From Pseudarthrobacter sp. C4D7 (GTDB lineage: Bacteria > Actinomycetota > Actinomycetes > Actinomycetales > Micrococcaceae), in assembly GCF_013359725.1 (NCBI RefSeq), contig NZ_JABFMW010000020.1, positions 1 through 64,000 on the forward strand: a stretch of 64,000 bases of DNA. The letters are read 5' to 3'. This document shows positions 27,796-36,607 of this stretch, piece by piece; the first letter of the stretch is position 1, and each line of letters begins with the position of its first letter. The position numbers were made by a program, and so were the translations under genes. The notes under the pieces are model-generated. The model was given only the letters and a program-made list of their open reading frames with translations. It had not been told where the DNA came from and searched no databases.

Positions 27796-28941
27796 TCACG
27801 CGGCCCTGGGGCCGGTGCCGGCCTGATCCTGGGGCCGGACCGCCCGGAGGATCCGGTGAAGGCTGAGCAGGACCGATTCTGATGCAGCGACGGTACCTTC
27901 CGCAGCCGGCCGGCCGGCGGTGGCGGCCATGCAGGCTTCCACCGCCGCCTTGGCAGCATTGAAGGCGTCGGTCCATTCCTGGCTGTCACCCTCGGTATGG
28001 ACCGACAGCAGCTTTCCGGTTGCGGTGACGGCGTCCGCCAGCGGGCCGTTGTCCTGCAGAGGAATGGCGTAGGGTGCATCGTCCTCGTAAATAACATCCG
28101 AAAGGACATCCGTCATGTCCTGGATGTGGAACGTAACGCGTTCCAGGTTCTGCAGTTCGCGGTAGTCCTGGTCCATGTCACGCGGGTGCAGCTTACGGCG
28201 GGGGTTTGCCCTGCGGCTTGCGTCCGCTTCCTTCACCAAATGACGCACCGACCGCGCAGCCTCAGCCAATTCATCTGACCGTCGTGACCAGTCCTCGTGT
28301 TCAGGAGGCCACTTTTCCTTTAGGGCTGCGCCCATGTCCGTGAGCTGCCGGCCAAGGGCCTGGCGCAGGTCGGCCATGCTCGCCGCCGCGGCGTTAAGGT
28401 GCAACGGCGGAAAAATCAGGAAATTCACCGCGATACCCACCGCCACGCCGGCAGCCATTTGTACCAGGTATCCGTAGGAGAAATCTTCGGCATTGCTGCC
28501 CCCGACCAACAGAACCAGCAGGGCCGCCGTCGGAATCCAGTCACTGCCGGATCCGATGCCCGGCAGGCCGCCCAGCAGCACGCCGATGCCCATGAACAGG
28601 GCGACGGTCAGTGGCGACGGATGGGTAATGCTGACCAGGATAAAGGCAAGCCCGATTCCGACGGCCAGGCCGGCCAGCGCCTGCGCCCCCTGTTTCACTG
28701 ACCCTGCGACATTGTGGTACATCGCCACCAGTGCCCCCAGCGGCGCGTAGTACGCGTAGTGCGAGGCGGCGCCCGGCATGAACGGCGCGATGGCGAAGGC
28801 CAGTCCTGCTGCGATGGCCGCTTTCCCCGCCAGCTGCAGCCGCTGTTCCGCGAAGGCAGCGGAAAGCCCCGCCACCGATTGTTTAAGAAGTTGGGTCCCC
28901 CGAGCCCACCGTGCATCCGGCCGTGCCTGAGTATTGCCCAT
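27796..28941 (-). CDS. FUSC family membrane protein
   Basis: The 381-residue protein has a block of about six membrane helices (residues 35-175) with FUSC motifs such as Y-Y-A-P-L-G-A-L-V-A-M, and a cytoplasmic helical C-terminal half. Relatives include aromatic acid efflux proteins; the substrate is unknown. The ATG is 7 nt behind TACTGT (28949-28954, minus strand), a leaderless arrangement. Confidence 0.85.
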   Translation of the reverse strand: MGNTQARPDARWARGTQLLKQSVAGLSAAFAEQRLQLAGKAAIAAGLAFAIAPFMPGAASHYAYYAPLGALVAMYHNVAGSVKQGAQALAGLAVGIGLAFILVSITHPSPLTVALFMGIGVLLGGLPGIGSGSDWIPTAALLVLLVGGSNAEDFSYGYLVQMAAGVAVGIAVNFLIFPPLHLNAAAASMADLRQALGRQLTDMGAALKEKWPPEHEDWSRRSDELAEAARSVRHLVKEADASRRANPRRKLHPRDMDQDYRELQNLERVTFHIQDMTDVLSDVIYEDDAPYAIPLQDNGPLADAVTATGKLLSVHTEGDSQEWTDAFNAAKAAVEACMAATAGRPAAEGTVAASESVLLSLHRILRAVRPQDQAGTGPRAA

Positions 28942-28968
28942 CCGGATAACAGTAGGGCCGCAGGTGGG

Positions 28969-30078
28969 TCAGGACAAACCTGCTGTTGAGCGCCTCACAG
29001 CGGCGGCCAGGCGGTGTGCCCTGCCCGGAGTTCGGCCCTCTTCCGCGCGCCGCGGGATGTAACCGAAGCCCAGGCCGTAGGACGGATCGGCAAAGCCGAG
29101 GGCTGCGTTTGCGCCCTCGTGGCCGAACGCACGGTGGCTGCCGAAGTTCCGCGAGGGATGGGGCTTCATGAAAACGACGGCGAAGGCATTGTCCAGGCCG
29201 GAGGAGCGGTCCAGGCCCCAAACCTGTTCCCTCGACATGGCGTTGACGGTCCCGTCTGTGAGGAACGGGTCACTGCCTTGGACGCCCGTGGTGGCTGCCG
29301 CGTACAGCCGTGCCAGTCCATCAGCGGAGCCCACACCGCCGGCCGCTGACATTCCCGCTGCGCGCACGGAGCGGATATTGGGCAGTTCCATGATGGTGCT
29401 GACCGGGGCGTTGCTGTTCATGCCATCGAGGCTGAGCGGATCGATCCAGGTGTCCGCCGGGGCGGCGTCGTACAGGACATCCCGGTACCTGTTGTCCTGG
29501 CTTTCGGGCAGCCCCAGGTAGAAATCCACATCCTGCGGCGTCCGGATCCTCGGGTCATAGATGTCCTGCAGGGTTTCGCCGGTGCTCCGCCGGCACAGCT
29601 CCTCCATCAGGATGCCGATGGTGAGCGCGTGGTAGCCGAACTGGCGGCCGGGCTCCCAGGATGGAGCGGCAGCGGCGAGCCGGGCGGCGGCCCGGGACGT
29701 GGTGAATTCGTCCAGGCCAAAGCCGCCCTCAATGCCCATCAGCCCCGCCTGGTGGGACAGCGCCTCCCGGACCAGCAACCGGTCTTTGCCGTGTACGGCA
29801 AATTCCGGCCAGTAATGCGCCACGGTCTGGTCCAGGTCAAGGACACCGTCCTGGACCAGCAGGGCAATGACCAGTGCGGCGACGCCCTTTGAACAGGAGT
29901 AGGCGCCGGTCAGCGTGTCCGGCGCCATGTCAGGACCGCCCGTCAGGTGCACCACCGGCATCCCGTTCCGGTAGGCGGCAAGTTGTGCGCTGTAACGGGA
30001 GTCCTCCGCAAGGAAGGACTCAAACAGTGTCAGGACGTCCTCATACCCCGGCGCGACGAAACCCAAAGAAGTCTGCAT
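28969..30078 (-). CDS. Serine hydrolase, beta-lactamase/EstB family
   Basis: The 369-residue protein has the serine-lysine motif S-C-S-K, the Y-H-A-L-T region and an H-E-G-A-N segment near the C-terminus, typical of class C-like esterases and D-peptidases. No signal peptide was seen, so it is probably a cytoplasmic esterase rather than a secreted beta-lactamase. The ATG at 30078 lies 7 nt behind TAGACT (30086-30091, minus strand), and this start excludes the longer upstream frame. Confidence 0.87.
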   Translation of the reverse strand: MQTSLGFVAPGYEDVLTLFESFLAEDSRYSAQLAAYRNGMPVVHLTGGPDMAPDTLTGAYSCSKGVAALVIALLVQDGVLDLDQTVAHYWPEFAVHGKDRLLVREALSHQAGLMGIEGGFGLDEFTTSRAAARLAAAAPSWEPGRQFGYHALTIGILMEELCRRSTGETLQDIYDPRIRTPQDVDFYLGLPESQDNRYRDVLYDAAPADTWIDPLSLDGMNSNAPVSTIMELPNIRSVRAAGMSAAGGVGSADGLARLYAAATTGVQGSDPFLTDGTVNAMSREQVWGLDRSSGLDNAFAVVFMKPHPSRNFGSHRAFGHEGANAALGFADPSYGLGFGYIPRRAEEGRTPGRAHRLAAAVRRSTAGLS

Positions 30079-30124
30079 GGTTCCCAGTCTAGGAGGAAAG
30101 CGATTTCCAGCCTGCGGTTGACCG

Positions 30125-31213
30125 TTAGGCGTTGGCTCCGTGTCCCGGGGCGACTTCCTCGCCCGGACGGACAGGTCCCGGGGGAGTGCCATCCCCGAAC
30201 GGGCGGCCTCCCAGGGATTCCCGGCCGTGCTCCGACATCCATCCCGCCAGGTCAGGCCCGACGGGCACAATGCCGGTGGGGTTGATGTCCTCGTGTACCA
30301 CGTAGTAGTGCCGCTTGATCTGCACGAAGTCGATGGTGTCGCCGAAGCCCGGGGTCTGGAAGAGGTCCCGCGCGTAACCCCACAGGTTGGGCATTTCGCT
30401 CAGCTTTTGCCGGTTGCATTTGAAGTGTCCGTGGTAGACGGGATCGAACCGTGCCAGCGTGGTGAACAAACGCACGTCCGCTTCGGTGATGGTGTCACCC
30501 ACCAGATAGCGCTGCTGCGAAAGGCGCTCTTCAAGCCAGTCCAGGGCGGTCCACAACCGTTCGTACGCTGAATCGTAGGCCTCCTGGGACCCAGCGAAGC
30601 CGCAGCGGTAGACGCCGTTGTTGACCTCCGTGAACACCCGTTTGTTGACCTGGTCGATTTCAGCGCGGAGGTGGGCGGGATACAGCTGCGGGGCGCCCGG
30701 CCGGTGAAACGCTGTCCACTCGGTAGAGAAGTCAAGCGTGATCTGCGGGAAGTTGTTGGTCACCACTTCGCCGCTGGGCACGTCCACAATGGCCGGTACG
30801 GTGATCCCGCGTGGGTACCCCGGGAAGCGTTTGAAGTAGGCCTCCTGGATCCGCTCTATGCCCAGGACCGGGTCCTTTCCGTCCGGATCCAGGTCGAAGG
30901 TCCAGGAGCGCGCGTCGTGTGTGGGTCCGGGCTGGCCGAGGGAGATGGCGTCCTCAAGCCCCAGCAGCCTGCGGACTATGACGGTGCGGTTTGCCCAGGG
31001 GCAGGCCCGTGCGGCGATCAGGCGGTAGCGCCCGGCTTCCACCGGCCAGCCCGGTTCACCGTTGCTGCCGGGTGCGGCATCCCTGGTGATGCGGTCCTCG
31101 ATGTAGTTGGTGTCCCGGGTGAATTCGGCCCCACCTGTCACATAGGCTCCGCGGGTACTGTGCCCGTTGGTCTGGTCAGTCGCTGCGCTGGTGCTTTCCG
31201 TTTCCTGGCTCAT
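30125..31213 (-). CDS. Glutathionyl-hydroquinone reductase-like GST family protein
   Basis: The 362-residue protein has the thioredoxin-fold active site A-C-P-W-A and the Xi-class GST organisation with the C-terminal helical domain (Y-L-V-G-D-T-I-T-E-A-D-V-R). Family enzymes reduce glutathionyl-hydroquinones. Actinobacteria usually make mycothiol instead of glutathione, and mshC is in this window, so the physiological thiol is likely different. The ATG lies 6 nt behind TAGGCT (31220-31225, minus strand). Confidence 0.88.
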   Translation of the reverse strand: MSQETESTSAATDQTNGHSTRGAYVTGGAEFTRDTNYIEDRITRDAAPGSNGEPGWPVEAGRYRLIAARACPWANRTVIVRRLLGLEDAISLGQPGPTHDARSWTFDLDPDGKDPVLGIERIQEAYFKRFPGYPRGITVPAIVDVPSGEVVTNNFPQITLDFSTEWTAFHRPGAPQLYPAHLRAEIDQVNKRVFTEVNNGVYRCGFAGSQEAYDSAYERLWTALDWLEERLSQQRYLVGDTITEADVRLFTTLARFDPVYHGHFKCNRQKLSEMPNLWGYARDLFQTPGFGDTIDFVQIKRHYYVVHEDINPTGIVPVGPDLAGWMSEHGRESLGGRPFGDGTPPGPVRPGEEVAPGHGANA

Positions 31214-31253
31214 GACCCAAGCCTATGCTGGCCGCCGTTGCAGCCAGGGCGCC

Positions 31254-31985
31254 TCACAGCAGGATTGTCACGATGGGCCGCGAAGCCACCACCCATGATC
31301 CGGCCACGATGAGTGTGAACAAGGCAATCCAGATGACTGAAGGAATGGAGGTGGCGCGGTACAGAAGATATGCGTCGGAGCTGCTGAGGCGGTCCCGGCG
31401 GCGGAGGTGAACATCGGTGAGCTTGAGCAGGTCGCGGACAGAGGCAACGAGAAGTGCGAGGCCGAAAATGACGGCGGCGTGTCCCGTAAAGGAAGCCGGT
31501 GCAAGGAACGTGAGCCCAGCCGTTCCGCCGAGTGCGGCACCGGTGATGAGGAATCCGGCGAGGTTGCGGAGGAACAGGAGCGAAGCGGCCAGGACCAGCG
31601 TGCTGACAGCCATGGCTGCCGGTCCCCAACCATTCAGGCCGGACCAGACAAAGGCGGCTCCCGCCAGGGCAGGCACCGGGTACCCCCAGAAACAGGACCA
31701 GGCGGCTGCCAGCCTGCTCCTGCTGTAAGTGGTGGTGGTTCCGGAATGGTCCAGCCGAAGCCGGATGCCGGAGAGCCGCTGCCCGGTGGTCAGGGCAGCA
31801 AAGGCATGGCCAAGCTCGTGGGTGGCCGTGGCGAGGAGGCCGAAGTAGCGCCAGCTTCGCCGGGGAACGGACAGCCCGACGGCGGCTGCCAGCGACAACA
31901 GCAGTTCCACCCACGTGATGGTGGGCACGCTTGTTTGGGTGAACGCCGCACTGAAGGTGGTCCATAAGCTGGCAGGGCTGTCCAA
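31254..31985 (-). CDS. M50-like membrane metallopeptidase
   Basis: The 243-residue protein has the zinc motif H-E-L-G-H in T-H-E-L-G-H-A-F-A-A-L and about six membrane helices. It fits the M50B-like group of intramembrane or membrane metalloproteases; no substrate is suggested by the neighbours. The TTG start at 31985 is chosen because AGGAGG lies 5 nt upstream; the open frame extends to 32063 without a better site. Confidence 0.82.
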   Translation of the reverse strand: MDSPASLWTTFSAAFTQTSVPTITWVELLLSLAAAVGLSVPRRSWRYFGLLATATHELGHAFAALTTGQRLSGIRLRLDHSGTTTTYSRSRLAAAWSCFWGYPVPALAGAAFVWSGLNGWGPAAMAVSTLVLAASLLFLRNLAGFLITGAALGGTAGLTFLAPASFTGHAAVIFGLALLVASVRDLLKLTDVHLRRRDRLSSSDAYLLYRATSIPSVIWIALFTLIVAGSWVVASRPIVTILL

Positions 31986-32095
31986 TGTTGCCTCCTGGGT
32001 GCCGGGCCGGCGTCGTGCGTACCGCCCAACGCTACGCGTCTGGGCTGGGTGCACGCCGAACACCGGCGGCAGAGATGGAACCGGTCGGCTTAAAG

Positions 32096-32129
32096 CCGAA
32101 AGGCACGCCTGGTACGGCGTGCCTTTCGG
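32096..32129 (-). terminator. Terminator downstream of DUF4193 gene
   Basis: A perfect 14-bp stem (32096-32109 with 32116-32129) with a 6-nt loop lies 39 nt past the DUF4193 stop on the minus strand and is followed by CTTTAAG. Confidence 0.75.
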
Positions 32130-32168
32130 ACGGGACAGAGCGGGCCTGCCCCTCGGAAAGCTGCTTGG

Positions 32169-32471
32169 CTAGCCTTCGCACTCGGTGCAGTAGCTGTGGC
32201 CGTCCTTTTGCCGGGCAATCTGGGACCGGTGGCGGACCAGGAAGCAGGAGTAGCAGGTGAATTCATCCTCTGCCTGCGGGATGACCTGGACTACGAGCTC
32301 CTCAGCGACGAATTCGCCGCCAGGGACCCCGGCGCCGTCAAGCCCGTCAGCTTCGTCCAACTCCTGCACAACACTGCGGGCGTCGGGAGCATTCGCTGAC
32401 TGGAGCTGCTCGAGGGAGTTGTCCTGCGATTCCTTGACGTCGGACCGCAGTTCATCGTAATCGGTTGCCAC
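32169..32471 (-). CDS. DUF4193 family small zinc-ribbon-like protein
   Basis: The 100-residue protein begins with the family hallmark (M)-A-T-D-Y-D-E-L-R and ends with C-Y-S-C-F-L-V and C-T-E-C, a four-Cys site likely to bind zinc. The acidic middle region is typical. The family is widespread in Actinobacteria and lacks a known role. The GTG start at 32471 has an AGAGAAG ribosome site; the longer frame upstream is not homologous. Confidence 0.9.
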   Translation of the reverse strand: MATDYDELRSDVKESQDNSLEQLQSANAPDARSVVQELDEADGLDGAGVPGGEFVAEELVVQVIPQAEDEFTCYSCFLVRHRSQIARQKDGHSYCTECEG

Positions 32472-32677
32472 TTTGGGTGCTTCTCTTTTCTTTGATTGGC
32501 TGTCGGGTATGAAACGTACAGCATCAAGCCGGTATTCCCCAACAGGAAGCGTAGATCTGCTGCAGGTTGGGTAGGGATCCAAAAGGAGCGACAGCAGGTT
32601 TCCCACCGCTGCGCGGCTGCTGATACAGCCAAGGGGACGGCCCGCGTTGTTCCCCACCAGGACGGAAGGGACAGCTG

Positions 32678-33811
32678 ATGGACCTACTCGCGGCGGACTT
32701 TGGCGGCGCAGGACAGATCGGGATGGGTGTGGGTCCCGTGCTGGAGAAGTTCGATGCTGTATCCCGGATCGCTGTCCTCCGCGGGGGCGGACTGGGGGAC
32801 CTCATCTTTGCGCTTCCGGCGATGGCCGCACTGAAGGCCGCCTACCCGGGGTCAACCATCACCCTGTTGGGCACGCCGATCCACAAAGCGCTCCTCGCGG
32901 CGGTGCAAAGCCCCGTGGATGACGTGGTTGTCCTGCCGTTCGCGGAAGGCGTCCGGCCCGGGAAAGAAGAAGCCGCTGAACTGGACCGCTTCTTTGCCAG
33001 CATGCGGGCACGCAACTTTGATGTGGCCGTCCAGCTCCATGGCGGCGGACGATACTCGAACCCCTTCCTTCTGCGGTTGGGTGCCCGTCATACGGCGGGG
33101 ACCCGGACGGCCGATGCAGCACGGCTTGAACGCACCGTGCCGTATCTCTACTACCAGCACGAGCCTCTTCGTGCCCTGGAGGTGGCCGGACTGGCGGGTG
33201 CTCGTCCCATCGATCTCGAGGCCCGGCTTTCGCCCGCTCCCGGGGCTGCAGCCTCGAAAGCCGGCACCAGCCACCAGCCGCTGGTGGTTGTCCACCCCGG
33301 GGCCACGGATACCCGCCGTCGTTGGCCCGCGGCCAAGTTCGCGGATGTTGCTGCCGCCTGCGCAGCTGACGGCTCGCGCGTCGTCATCATCGGTGACCGC
33401 AGCGAACAGGACCTGGCAGCAGGGATCGCCGCACGCGCAGCTTCGCCGGCAGTAAAGTCCGTGGCTGGCAGCCTGAATATCGAGGGTCTTGTAACGCTGC
33501 TGGTGGATGCTGACGTTGTGGTGGCGAATGACAGCGGCCCCCGGCATCTGGCCCAGGCCCTTGGAGTGCCCACGGTGGGCATTTTTTGGGTGGGCAACGT
33601 CATCAATGCGGGGGCGCTGGGGCGCAGCCTCCACCGCATCCACGCCTCGTGGGCTACCGCCTGCCCCACCTGCGGCATCGACATCACCCAGGTGGGCTGG
33701 ACTGCACCCCGCTGTGCCCATAATGACTCGCTGGTTGCCGGGATAGACGTGGCCGACGTTCTGCGGGACGTGGTCAGCCTCACCACCACCTCCGCCGGGC
33801 AGGATGCATGA
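32678..33811 (+). CDS. Glycosyltransferase family 9 protein (first of two)
   Basis: The 377-residue protein has the GT9 pattern: R-G-G-G-L-G-D-L-I near residue 33, V-V-H-P-G-A-T-D-T-R-R-R-W-P-A in the nucleotide half, and V-A-N-D-S-G-P-R-H-L-A-Q-A-L-G-V-P. GT9 enzymes transfer heptose or related sugars, usually in LPS, which a Gram-positive lacks, so the acceptor here is unknown. Its stop overlaps the start of a second GT9 gene by 4 nt. Confidence 0.9.
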   Translation: MDLLAADFGGAGQIGMGVGPVLEKFDAVSRIAVLRGGGLGDLIFALPAMAALKAAYPGSTITLLGTPIHKALLAAVQSPVDDVVVLPFAEGVRPGKEEAAELDRFFASMRARNFDVAVQLHGGGRYSNPFLLRLGARHTAGTRTADAARLERTVPYLYYQHEPLRALEVAGLAGARPIDLEARLSPAPGAAASKAGTSHQPLVVVHPGATDTRRRWPAAKFADVAAACAADGSRVVIIGDRSEQDLAAGIAARAASPAVKSVAGSLNIEGLVTLLVDADVVVANDSGPRHLAQALGVPTVGIFWVGNVINAGALGRSLHRIHASWATACPTCGIDITQVGWTAPRCAHNDSLVAGIDVADVLRDVVSLTTTSAGQDA

Positions 33812-34779
33812 GCGGCCGGGTGGCAGTGGAGGAGGTCCAAACGCCGGAACCCACTGACGGCAAGCCGGAGCTACTGGTCCTGCGCGCCTTGAAACTTGGT
33901 GACCTGCTGGTTGCCGTGCCGGCGTTGAAGGGGATACGCCGCGCATTCCCCGGCCATCGACTCCGATATGCCGCGCAGGAGTGGCTGTCCGAAGCCCTGG
34001 ACCTGGTGGGCGGCTATGAACTGCTGCCCACGCACGGCCTGGATGAGCCGCTGGCGATGGAACCGGGTGTGGTGGACGTGGCAGTCAACCTTCACGGCAG
34101 TGGCCCGGAGAGCCAAGGGCGGATTGAGGCCTTGCAGGCCCGCCGGACCCTGGCCCACCGCTCCAGACGCCGGGATGGGCCACCCTGGCGTCCGGAACTC
34201 CACGAGCGCGAGCGCTGGGTGAGGCTCCTGGAGTGGCATGGGATAGAAGCGGACCCACTGGACGTGCAATTAGGCGCGCCGCCTGTTCCCAGCCCCGTCC
34301 CCGGAGCAACAGTCCTGCACGTGGGAGCGGCCTATGGGAGCAGGCTCTGGCCGGAGGAGCGGTTCGCCGCCGTGGCAGCGTTCCTGACCGAACACGGCCA
34401 CCGTGTGGTCCTTACCGGGGGCACCTCCGAGCGGGCCCGGGCGGAGGAAGTAGGCCGCCGTGCCGGGCTGCCCGGAACCGCCGTGCTTGCCGGGGCGCTG
34501 GGCCTGGGGGAGTTTGCTGCCACGATTGCTGCCGCACGCGTCGTGGTCTCGGCCGATACCGGCGCTGCACACCTGGCCTCGGCGTACGGTACCCCGTCTG
34601 TGGTGTTGTTTGGGCCGGCGCCACCGGAGATCTGGGGCCCGCCGCCGGGCCCGCATGTCGTCCTCACCCGGGCAGGGCTCCGGCGCGGGGATACCTTCGC
34701 GGCCGATCCGGATCCCGCCCTGCTTGCTGTCCAGGCTCACGATGTTGTGGCGGCCGTCCGGGGACTCGGGTTGCTGTAA
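33808..34779 (+). CDS. Glycosyltransferase family 9 protein (second of two)
   Basis: The 323-residue protein has R-A-L-K-L-G-D-L-L-V-A-V-P near the N-terminus, L-H-V-G-A-A-Y-G-S-R-L-W-P in the middle and S-A-D-T-G-A-A-H-L-A as the donor-binding segment. It is only moderately like its neighbour, so the two probably act in sequence rather than being a recent duplication. Overlapping ATGA coupling links their expression. No other glycan genes are adjacent. Confidence 0.9.
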   Translation: MSGRVAVEEVQTPEPTDGKPELLVLRALKLGDLLVAVPALKGIRRAFPGHRLRYAAQEWLSEALDLVGGYELLPTHGLDEPLAMEPGVVDVAVNLHGSGPESQGRIEALQARRTLAHRSRRRDGPPWRPELHERERWVRLLEWHGIEADPLDVQLGAPPVPSPVPGATVLHVGAAYGSRLWPEERFAAVAAFLTEHGHRVVLTGGTSERARAEEVGRRAGLPGTAVLAGALGLGEFAATIAAARVVVSADTGAAHLASAYGTPSVVLFGPAPPEIWGPPPGPHVVLTRAGLRRGDTFAADPDPALLAVQAHDVVAAVRGLGLL

Positions 34780-34853
34780 GGCTGTGGGTTTACGCGGTAA
34801 TCGTGTGGCTCCTGCGGGGCGCGGCTCCTTCCCGTCCGCTTAAAATTAGGGGC

Positions 34854-35084
34854 ATGAACACTGAGCTGGGAATCGCCTTGGTGTTGGTGGCGGCGTTCCT
34901 TTGGATGACCGTGACCTTGACCATTCTGTCCGCCATCGACCGGCCCGAAAGGAAAGCCCGAAGGCAGGAGCGGCGTGACATCCGGATGGAAAAACGGCGG
35001 GTTGAGTACCGTCCAGTGACGGCGGGGCCACATGCCCCGGGACGGATCCGGCATCCGCGTTCCCGGCGGCTGCACCCGCACTGA
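34854..35084 (+). CDS. Small single-pass membrane protein, unknown
   Basis: This 76-residue protein has one N-terminal membrane helix (about residues 5-26) followed by a strongly basic Arg/Lys/His-rich tail. No family is recognised. The ATG lies 7 nt behind TAAAAT (34841-34846), a leaderless arrangement that supports expression. A longer frame upstream is a shadow of the GT9 gene. Confidence 0.65.
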   Translation: MNTELGIALVLVAAFLWMTVTLTILSAIDRPERKARRQERRDIRMEKRRVEYRPVTAGPHAPGRIRHPRSRRLHPH

Positions 35085-35251
35085 CGGCGGCGCTGCGCGG
35101 GTGGGTGCAACCGGGTGAGACGCGGGTCCATATCTCTTGGCACAGCCTTGCGCTCGCCGTCGCGCATTCCCTCCGCACGTGTGACGCTGTCTCCGCGCTC
35201 GCCGCCGGAGAACCCCTTGACGGGGTTGGCCCGATCCCAGACACTTTCCCG

Positions 35252-35443
35252 ATGGGAGTAAGCGAAGAGTTGCGGGCGCTGGGTGATGTGGTGGACAGGC
35301 TTGCGGCAAAGTTTCCCGGCCTGTCCAGGGAACACATAGAAGACGTGGTCCAGCAGGAACACAGCCTCCTGGATACGGGCAGGGTGCGTGCGTTCATACC
35401 GGTGCTGGTCGAGCACGCTGCCCGGGACCGCCTTTCGCAATGA
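35252..35443 (+). CDS. Three-helix bundle dimerization domain protein
   Basis: The 63-residue protein follows the pattern of a small family with three predicted helices: L-R-A-L-G-D-V-V-D-R-L-A, then R-E-H-I-E-D-V-V-Q-Q-E-H, then F-I-P-V-L-V-E-H-A-A-R-D-R-L. Members are small cytoplasmic proteins of unknown role. The ATG at 35252 starts at the conserved part; the upstream frame to 35105 shows no family features. It is convergent with the MDR reductase 4 nt away. Confidence 0.72.
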   Translation: MGVSEELRALGDVVDRLAAKFPGLSREHIEDVVQQEHSLLDTGRVRAFIPVLVEHAARDRLSQ

Positions 35444-35447
35444 CGGT

Positions 35448-36473
35448 TCAGGGCGTCCCGGAAACGTCGATCAGCACTTTTCCGGGCGTTTGCTGCTCCA
35501 CTGCATCATGGGCATCCGGCGTCCGGGCAAGCGTAAACCGCGTCAACGGCAGACCGTGTTCTTCGCCGACCCGGAGTGCGCCGTCGGCAAGGGCGTCCGC
35601 AACGGCGGCCACCGCATGCTGCTTCTGCCCATCGGTGACTGTATAGGTGAGGATGAACTGGTACCGGACGTTGCCGGTCATGCTTTCGCGGATGGGAACC
35701 GTAAGTGACTCGCCGGGGTTCGCCGCGTAAATGGAGATGGTTCCGCCCGGTTTGAGGACGTTCAGGTCCGTTTCGATGTTGGCGGGGGCGTTGACATCCA
35801 CAATGATGTCGACGCCGTCCGGCGCCACCTGACGGACGGCCTCAACGACGTCGTCAATGCGGTAGTTGACGACCGTTTCAGCGCCGGCACGGCGCGCCAG
35901 TTCAGCTTTACGGTCCCCGCTGACGGTTGTGATGACGGTGGCCCCGGCCCACCGTGCGAGCTGGATGGCCGCGTGGCCGACCGCGCCTGCGCCCCCAGTG
36001 ACCAGGACGATTCGACCGGCGAGGGCGCCGGAGGAAAGCCGGACCGGTCCGTCCTCGTGCGATGTCAGGGCCCGGTGGGCCGTCAGGGCAGGGATGCCCA
36101 GGGAGGCCCCGGTGTCGAAGGACTCTGCATCGGGAAGGGCCACGGCTTTGTGGCTGGGCACCACCACGTACTCCTGGGCGGTGCCTTCATTGCCACCCCA
36201 CGCAACATCCCACAGCCAGACGCGGTCGCCCACCGCGAAGCCGGTTACTCCGGGACCCAGTTGATCGATGACGCCGGCTCCGTCCTGGTTTGGAACCTTT
36301 GGGGCGTCCAGCTTGCTGCTTCCGCTCCCGGCCCGTGACTTCCAGTCAGTAGGGTTCACTCCGGACACCATCACCCGGACGCGGACCTCACCCGGCCCCG
36401 GCTCCGTCAGTGGCCTGTCCTGCAGGGTCAGCACGGATGAGGGCCCTGTTGCCTGGTACACGATTGCTTTCAC
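35448..36473 (-). CDS. NADPH:quinone reductase-like MDR family oxidoreductase
   Basis: The 341-residue protein has the MDR pattern G-P-G-E-V-R-V-R-V near residue 28, N-P-T-D-W-K, G-A-G-V-I and the nucleotide-binding T-G-G-A-G-A-V-G-H-A-A-I-Q-L-A. The catalytic zinc ligands of alcohol dehydrogenases are absent, as in quinone reductases. The GTG start at 36473 has GGGAG with 5 nt spacing; the frame can begin 12 nt earlier. Confidence 0.9.
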   Translation of the reverse strand: MKAIVYQATGPSSVLTLQDRPLTEPGPGEVRVRVMVSGVNPTDWKSRAGSGSSKLDAPKVPNQDGAGVIDQLGPGVTGFAVGDRVWLWDVAWGGNEGTAQEYVVVPSHKAVALPDAESFDTGASLGIPALTAHRALTSHEDGPVRLSSGALAGRIVLVTGGAGAVGHAAIQLARWAGATVITTVSGDRKAELARRAGAETVVNYRIDDVVEAVRQVAPDGVDIIVDVNAPANIETDLNVLKPGGTISIYAANPGESLTVPIRESMTGNVRYQFILTYTVTDGQKQHAVAAVADALADGALRVGEEHGLPLTRFTLARTPDAHDAVEQQTPGKVLIDVSGTP

Positions 36474-36607
36474 GTTTTCTCCCACGTCCGGTTGTGGATC
36501 CCGTTACCGCTCCAACCTATCGAAAGGACGCCGCGGGCGCGGCGCCCGGGTCCGCCCGTGTCCAAATTTCCTGCAGGGTTGATTCGGCGGCGCGCGTTAT
36601 TGCTTGC

